From Burkholderiaceae bacterium (GTDB lineage Bacteria > Pseudomonadota > Gammaproteobacteria > Burkholderiales > Burkholderiaceae_D): 8,818 bases of DNA. The notes under the pieces are model-generated. The model saw nothing but the letters and a program-made list of their open reading frames with translations, did no database searches and was not told where the DNA came from. The stretch is taken from NCBI GenBank assembly GCA_014379395.1, contig JACMLV010000408.1, positions 1-8,818 on the forward strand, written 5' to 3'. How positions within the stretch are numbered: the stretch's first letter is position 1; each line of letters starts with the position of its first letter. This document shows, piece after piece, positions 6,027 to 8,818 of the stretch. Both the position numbers and the translations under genes were made by a program.

Positions 6027-6182
6027 ATAAGACTCGATGCATTTTGCAATATTCACAAAGTCTATAATTGATATTCGAAACATCAATTGGAATTAAAACT
6101 CCCGGTCCGCCATAATTGCACCTGTCTCCTCCAACTCTTCCAAGAATTGGATTTAGCCCGCTCTCGTAGCGGGCTTTTTTTT
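6027..6182 (+). ncRNA. Candidate small RNA with intrinsic terminator
   Basis: The plus-strand terminator at 6155-6182 has no protein gene upstream on the same strand back to kup, so it must end some other transcript. Two starts are possible: ATGACG-17-TATATA (5992-6020), giving about 155 nt, or the perfect -10 TATAAT at 6063-6068 (poor -35), giving about 108 nt. A 7-bp inverted repeat AATTGAT/ATCAATT (6066-6072, 6082-6088) overlaps the second -10 as an operator might. The region is much richer in AT than its surroundings. Ahead of the terminator is a pyrimidine-rich stretch including CTCCTCC (about 6127-6133) that could pair with Shine-Dalgarno sequences. I do not recognise an Rfam family. 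The 5' end is a guess. Confidence 0.4.
6155..6182 (+). terminator. Intrinsic terminator of the candidate small RNA
   Basis: A perfect 8-bp stem AGCCCGCT (6155-6162) with AGCGGGCT (6168-6175) closes over the five-base loop CTCGT. Eight T residues follow at 6175-6182, the first shared with the stem. This is a textbook rho-independent terminator for the plus strand. Confidence 0.85.
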
Positions 6183-6370
6183 GGTCAATTAATTTGGGAA
6201 ATGTATTGCGGACCGGCTGCGGGGCCGCGGGTGTTTCGCAAAATTCGATGCCGCCAATCCGTCTTCTTCCGTTTTCCGTTATGTCGTCCGTGGGCCGCGC
6301 ATGCGGAGCCGGCATTCGGAACCCGAGCCGTTTTCCGACATCGAACTTGAACCACAACCGGGAGACACTG
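6183..6370. other. Upstream region of the CHRD gene
   Basis: No gene is seen here. A direct repeat CCGTTTTCCG occurs at 6269-6278 and 6328-6337. A weak promoter-like pair TTGGTC (6181-6186) and TATTGC (6204-6209) with a 17-base spacer starts in the preceding T-tract. I found no sigma-54 type GG-N10-GC site, which is sometimes expected near PEP-CTERM genes. Confidence 0.3.
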
Positions 6371-6982
6371 ATGAAACGAATCCTATCCATGCTGGCGTTG
6401 GCCGCGCCGCTGCTGGCCGCCGCGCCGTTCGGCGCCGCCACCGTGCTCACCTACAACGCCGTCCTGAGCGGGCCGGCCGAATCGCCGCCGAACGCTTCGC
6501 CGGGAACCGGTTCGGCGACCTTCGTGATCGACGACGTCGCCAATACGATGATGCTGAGCGCCAACTTCGCCGGCCTGCTCGGCAACACGACCGCGGCGCA
6601 CATCCATTGCTGCACCAGCGTCCCGTTGAGCGGCACCGCCGGCGTCGCCACCACAGTGCCCACCTTCGTCGGCTTTCCACTCGGCGTGCAAGCGGGGAGC
6701 TATAACGCGTTGCTCGATCTGCTGGCGCCGGGCACCTACAACCCCGCCTTCATCAGCGCGAACGGCGGCACGCCCGCCAGCGCCGAGGCGGCTTTGCTGT
6801 ACGGCATCGGGTTGGGCCAGGCCTATTTCAACCTCCATACGACCGAGTTCGGCGGCGGCGAGATCCGCCGCTTCCTGTCGCCGGTGCCCGAGCCGAGCGC
6901 GCTGGCCATGCTGAGCCTGGGGCTTGCCGGCATCGGCCTGTACCGGCGGCGCCGTGCCGCCTCGTCCGTCCGGATCGCTTAA
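6371..6982 (+). CDS. Secreted CHRD-domain protein with PEP-CTERM sorting signal
   Basis: A 203-aa exported protein. Residues 1-23 form a Sec signal peptide (MKRILS, hydrophobic core, Ala-rich cleavage region). Residues about 26-168 resemble the CHRD domain: an opening YNAVLSGPAESPP, AHIHC at 76-80 and LGQAYFNLHTTEFGGGEIR at 148-166. The C-terminus has PVPEPSALAM (171-180), a hydrophobic helix and RRRR, the tripartite PEP-CTERM signal recognised and cleaved by exosortase in biofilm- and exopolysaccharide-forming Gram-negatives. The biochemical role of bacterial CHRD proteins is not established. ATG 6371 follows GGGAGAC at a good distance; longer in-frame versions would lose the signal peptide. 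Its TAA overlaps the TAA of the convergent elaA gene, leaving no room for a terminator. Confidence 0.88.
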   Translation: MKRILSMLALAAPLLAAAPFGAATVLTYNAVLSGPAESPPNASPGTGSATFVIDDVANTMMLSANFAGLLGNTTAAHIHCCTSVPLSGTAGVATTVPTFVGFPLGVQAGSYNALLDLLAPGTYNPAFISANGGTPASAEAALLYGIGLGQAYFNLHTTEFGGGEIRRFLSPVPEPSALAMLSLGLAGIGLYRRRRAASSVRIA

Positions 6983-7434
6983 GGACGCAGCATGTCGACG
7001 TGGGGAATGCCCTCGTCGTCGTAGGGCGCGCTGATGGTCTGAAAGCCGAAGCCCTGATAAAAGCGCTCCAAGTGGTGCTGGGCGCCGATGCGGATCGCGT
7101 GGCCGGGATATTGCCGGGTCGCTTGCGCGATGGCTTCGGCGAGCAGCAGCTTGCCGAAGCCGAGGCCGCGCGCTTGCGGCGCCGTCAGCACGCGGCCGAG
7201 CGACATCTCGGGAAATTTCGCGCCCGGCGCCAGGCAGCGCAGGTAGGCGGCCAGTTCGCGCCGACCGTTCGAGGTGCGCCAGCCGAGCAGGTGCCAGGCC
7301 TCGAGGTCATAGCCGTCGATGTCCGCGTACAGGCAGCGCTGCTCGAGAATGAAGACTTGCTGGCGCAGTTCGAGCGCCTGATACAGTGCCGCGCCGTCGA
7401 GTTGCGCAAACGCCCGCCATTGCCAGTTGATCAT
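6979..7434 (-). CDS. elaA: ElaA-family GNAT N-acetyltransferase
   Basis: A 151-aa single-domain GNAT acetyltransferase, expected to transfer acetyl from acetyl-CoA to an amine; the physiological substrate of ElaA is unknown. It parallels E. coli ElaA: WQW near the start, LRQQVFILEQRCLYADIDGYD (about 24-44), LGRVLTAPQARGLGFGKLLL with the acetyl-CoA pyrophosphate loop near residues 85-95, GAQHHLERFYQGFGF and the closing EGIPHVDM. I chose ATG 7434 (MINWQW), where AAGG lies a few bases upstream and where ElaA proteins begin; GTG 7470 in frame is less likely. It starts 47 bases after the deacetylase stop on the same strand, so co-transcription is probable. It overlaps the CHRD gene tail to tail by four bases. 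Confidence 0.9.
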   Translation of the reverse strand: MINWQWRAFAQLDGAALYQALELRQQVFILEQRCLYADIDGYDLEAWHLLGWRTSNGRRELAAYLRCLAPGAKFPEMSLGRVLTAPQARGLGFGKLLLAEAIAQATRQYPGHAIRIGAQHHLERFYQGFGFQTISAPYDDEGIPHVDMLRP

Positions 7435-7481
7435 GGGGTGCCTTGGGTGTGCGGGGATGCTTGTGTACACGGGCGGGCGGC

Positions 7482-8525
7482 TCAGTCGCCGGTCTCGAAG
7501 CCTTCGAGCACGTTGACGACGTTGACGCCGATTTGCTTGAGCGCGTAGCCGCCCTCGAGGATGAAGGCGGTCGGCAAGCCGAGGTAGGCGATGCGTTCGC
7601 CCACGCGCAGGAAGTCGCCGCTTTGCAGCTTAAAGGTCGACAGCGGATCGCCGGCGTAGGTGTCGACGCCGAGCGAGACCACCAGCGCGTCCGGGGCGTA
7701 GCCGGCCAGGCGCAGGCAGGCCGTCTCCAGCGCCGCGAACCAGGTCGCCGAGCTCGATCCGGCCGGCAGCGGCAGGTTCAGGTTGTGGCCAATGCCCTTG
7801 CCGGCCCCGGTTTCGTCGGCGTGGCCGAGGTAGAACGGGTAGTCGCTGCGCGGGTCGGCGTGGATCGAGACGAACAGCACGTCGTCGCGCTGGTAGAAGA
7901 TGCTCTGGGTGCCGTTGCCGTGGTGGTAGTCGAGGTCGAGGATGGCGACCCGGCGCGCGCCGTCGTCGAGCAGGTGCTGGGCCGCCAGCGCGGCGTTGTT
8001 GAGGAAGCAGTAGCCGCCGAAAAAATCGGCGCCGGCGTGGTGGCCGGGCGGGCGCGTCAGGGCGAAGGTGGCGCGCTCGCCCAGGCGCAGCGCGTGGGCG
8101 GCGTTGATCGCGCAGTCGGCGCCGGTCTTGGCCGCGCTCCAGGTGCCGGCCGTGAGCGGGGTGCCGTTGTCCATCGAATACAGGCCGAGCTTGCCCGTGA
8201 AGTTGTCCGGCTCGATATCGCTGCGCAGGCCGCGCACCGGCCACACCGAGGGCAGCGCGTCCTTGGCGGCGTTGGCCGGGTCGAGCGCGACCCAGTCGCT
8301 CCACGCGTGGCGCAGGAAGTGCAGGTAGCGCGGGCTGTGGATGCGCTCGAGCGACATCAACGGCATCTTGTGCGGCGTGACGATGTTCCCCAGGTTGCGC
8401 CGCTCCAGTTCGGCCAGCAGGGTGGTGGCGCGCTGCGGGTTGTCGAAGCAGGGCACCAGGTCGCCGCGGAAGCATTCGTGGCGGCCGTGGTGCAGGCCGT
8501 GCTGTTCATTGAAAAAGGTGAGCAA
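7482..8525 (-). CDS. Acetylpolyamine amidohydrolase / class II HDAC-like deacetylase
   Basis: A 347-aa zinc-dependent deacetylase of the arginase/HDAC fold, most like acetylpolyamine amidohydrolases (AphA type), which release acetate from N-acetylated polyamines. All catalytic positions are present, each at Mycoplana ramosa APAH numbering plus four: His162-His163 in RPPGHHAG, Asp199 and His201 in DLDYHHGNGTQ, Asp288 in GVDTYAGDP and Tyr327 in LEGGY. The family-typical opening FNEQHGLHHG begins at residue 5. The start is TTG at 8525: an in-frame TAG lies 33 bases upstream and no ATG or GTG is available before the conserved N-terminus; the ribosome binding site is weak (GAG at seven bases). It lies 26 bases after gshA and 47 bases before elaA. 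Acetoin-utilisation or other amide substrates remain possible. Confidence 0.9.
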   Translation of the reverse strand: MLTFFNEQHGLHHGRHECFRGDLVPCFDNPQRATTLLAELERRNLGNIVTPHKMPLMSLERIHSPRYLHFLRHAWSDWVALDPANAAKDALPSVWPVRGLRSDIEPDNFTGKLGLYSMDNGTPLTAGTWSAAKTGADCAINAAHALRLGERATFALTRPPGHHAGADFFGGYCFLNNAALAAQHLLDDGARRVAILDLDYHHGNGTQSIFYQRDDVLFVSIHADPRSDYPFYLGHADETGAGKGIGHNLNLPLPAGSSSATWFAALETACLRLAGYAPDALVVSLGVDTYAGDPLSTFKLQSGDFLRVGERIAYLGLPTAFILEGGYALKQIGVNVVNVLEGFETGD

Positions 8526-8543
8526 GGGGCGTCTCGTCGAAGG

Positions 8544-8555
8544 ACACTACACTAG
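8544..8555. repeat. Solo copy of the repeat's terminal 12-mer
   Basis: ACACTACACTAG here is identical to the last 12 bases of the MITE-like elements at 128-139 and 1036-1047, but no palindromic body adjoins it; the inner side reads AGG rather than the element sequence. It sits between gshA and the deacetylase gene, and its CTA (8552-8554) is the TAG stop of gshA. It could be an excision footprint, a recombination remnant or an unoccupied insertion target. Confidence 0.6.
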
Positions 8556-8818
8556 CAGTGCGGGCACAGGGTGCTGGCGCGGTAGGCGGCGACGTAGGCG
8601 TCGAATTCGCCGGCCGGGGTGCGTTCGATCGCGGCTTGTTCCTCGATCGATTGCGCGGCGAGCGCGTCGAAGCCGGCCACTTGCTCGGGCGTCAAGGGAT
8701 GGGCGCGGAACCAGGCGGCGTGCGCCCGGCTCTGGCGCAGGCCGAAGGCGGCGAACGAGCCGTCCCCGGCGCGCAGCTCGGCCAGCACGCGCGCCGACGG
8801 CGTGCATTCCGGGTCCAG
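8552..8818 (-). CDS. gshA: Glutamate-cysteine ligase, C-terminal 88 residues (partial)
   Basis: Only the 3' end lies in the window; the gene continues past base 8818. The 88 visible residues begin LDPECTPSARVLAEL and match the C-terminal region of proteobacterial GshA, where a (T)xSAR(V/I)L segment is followed by a Ser-Phe stretch, a helix with LRQSRAHA and a final acidic/aromatic region (GEFDAYVAAYRA). The tail ends STLCPHC, with two Cys residues and a His, a short extension relative to E. coli GshA. GshA joins glutamate and cysteine in the first, ATP-dependent step of glutathione synthesis. The catalytic core is outside the window, so the call rests on the tail alone. The stop TAG is part of the 12-mer shared with the repeats at 1-139 and 884-1047, and the deacetylase starts 26 bases later. 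Confidence 0.75.
   Translation of the reverse strand: MDPECTPSARVLAELRAGDGSFAAFGLRQSRAHAAWFRAHPLTPEQVAGFDALAAQSIEEQAAIERTPAGEFDAYVAAYRASTLCPHC

Noticed and set aside
6066..6110. Possible decayed tRNA or tmRNA 3' end (TTCGAAA loop, later CCGCCA)
   Set aside because: The stem lengths and spacing do not fit a T-arm and acceptor arm, and no anticodon arm or partner acceptor strand could be found.
5866..6450. 194-aa minus-strand frame through the AT-rich gap
   Set aside because: It crosses the strong plus-strand terminator and the CHRD gene start, shows no domain, and its residues look like translated non-coding DNA.
7443..8555. 370-aa plus-strand frame opposite the deacetylase
   Set aside because: It is the complement of a gene with all catalytic residues intact and has Val/Ala/Arg-biased shadow composition.
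1..8818. CRISPR arrays, classical insertion sequences, integrases or toxin-antitoxin pairs
   Set aside because: No regularly spaced repeats and no transposase, integrase, Cas or toxin motifs were seen in any plausible reading frame.

Overview
The window is a GC-rich chromosomal stretch that most resembles the Oxalobacteraceae (Massilia, Duganella or Janthinobacterium type betaproteobacteria). This is an inference from the protein set: a RarD permease, a Kup potassium transporter, an Aer-like receptor starting MRNN, a PEP-CTERM secreted protein, an ElaA acetyltransferase and an acetylpolyamine amidohydrolase-type deacetylase, all with strong G/C third-position bias. No phage, plasmid, CRISPR or classical IS genes are visible.

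Layout. (1) 1-1047: two copies of a short quasi-palindromic repeat (1-139, cut by the window edge, and 884-1047, complete) lie in inverted orientation. They flank a minus-strand cassette with a 55-aa Lys/Gly-rich protein, a doubtful 48-aa membrane ORF and a Tyr/Pro-rich lipoprotein. (2) 1044-1922: rarD on the minus strand, ending inside the repeat's terminal sequence. (3) 1923-2142: divergent promoter region. (4) 2143-4020: kup on the plus strand, starting at TTG. (5) 4064-4098: a strong bidirectional terminator between convergent kup and aer. (6) 4136-5755: aer-like energy-taxis receptor on the minus strand, with a flagellar sigma-28-like promoter and, further upstream, a Pho-box-like promoter. 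(7) 5806-6370: AT-rich, without a convincing protein gene; it holds tandem 11-bp repeats, inverted repeats and a plus-strand intrinsic terminator that probably closes an unannotated small RNA. (8) 6371-6982: CHRD-domain PEP-CTERM protein on the plus strand. (9) 6979-8818: a compact minus-strand series reading gshA (C-terminal end only), amidohydrolase, elaA, probably one operon.

Most genes are housekeeping or accessory-metabolic and do not form one pathway. Two local relationships stand out. The deacetylase and ElaA acetyltransferase adjoin downstream of gshA, an acetylation/deacetylation pairing. Aer combines a motility-type promoter with a possible phosphate-responsive one.

The least ordinary feature is the repeat family. 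Its complete copy is 164 bp with perfect 14-bp terminal inverted repeats (CTAGTGTAGTGTTG) and a hairpin core. Its terminal sequence supplies the TAG stop codon of two genes and part of the ribosome binding site of a third. The 12-base tip occurs again by itself as the stop of gshA, about 7.5 kb away. I cannot tell without a genome search whether this family has been described before.
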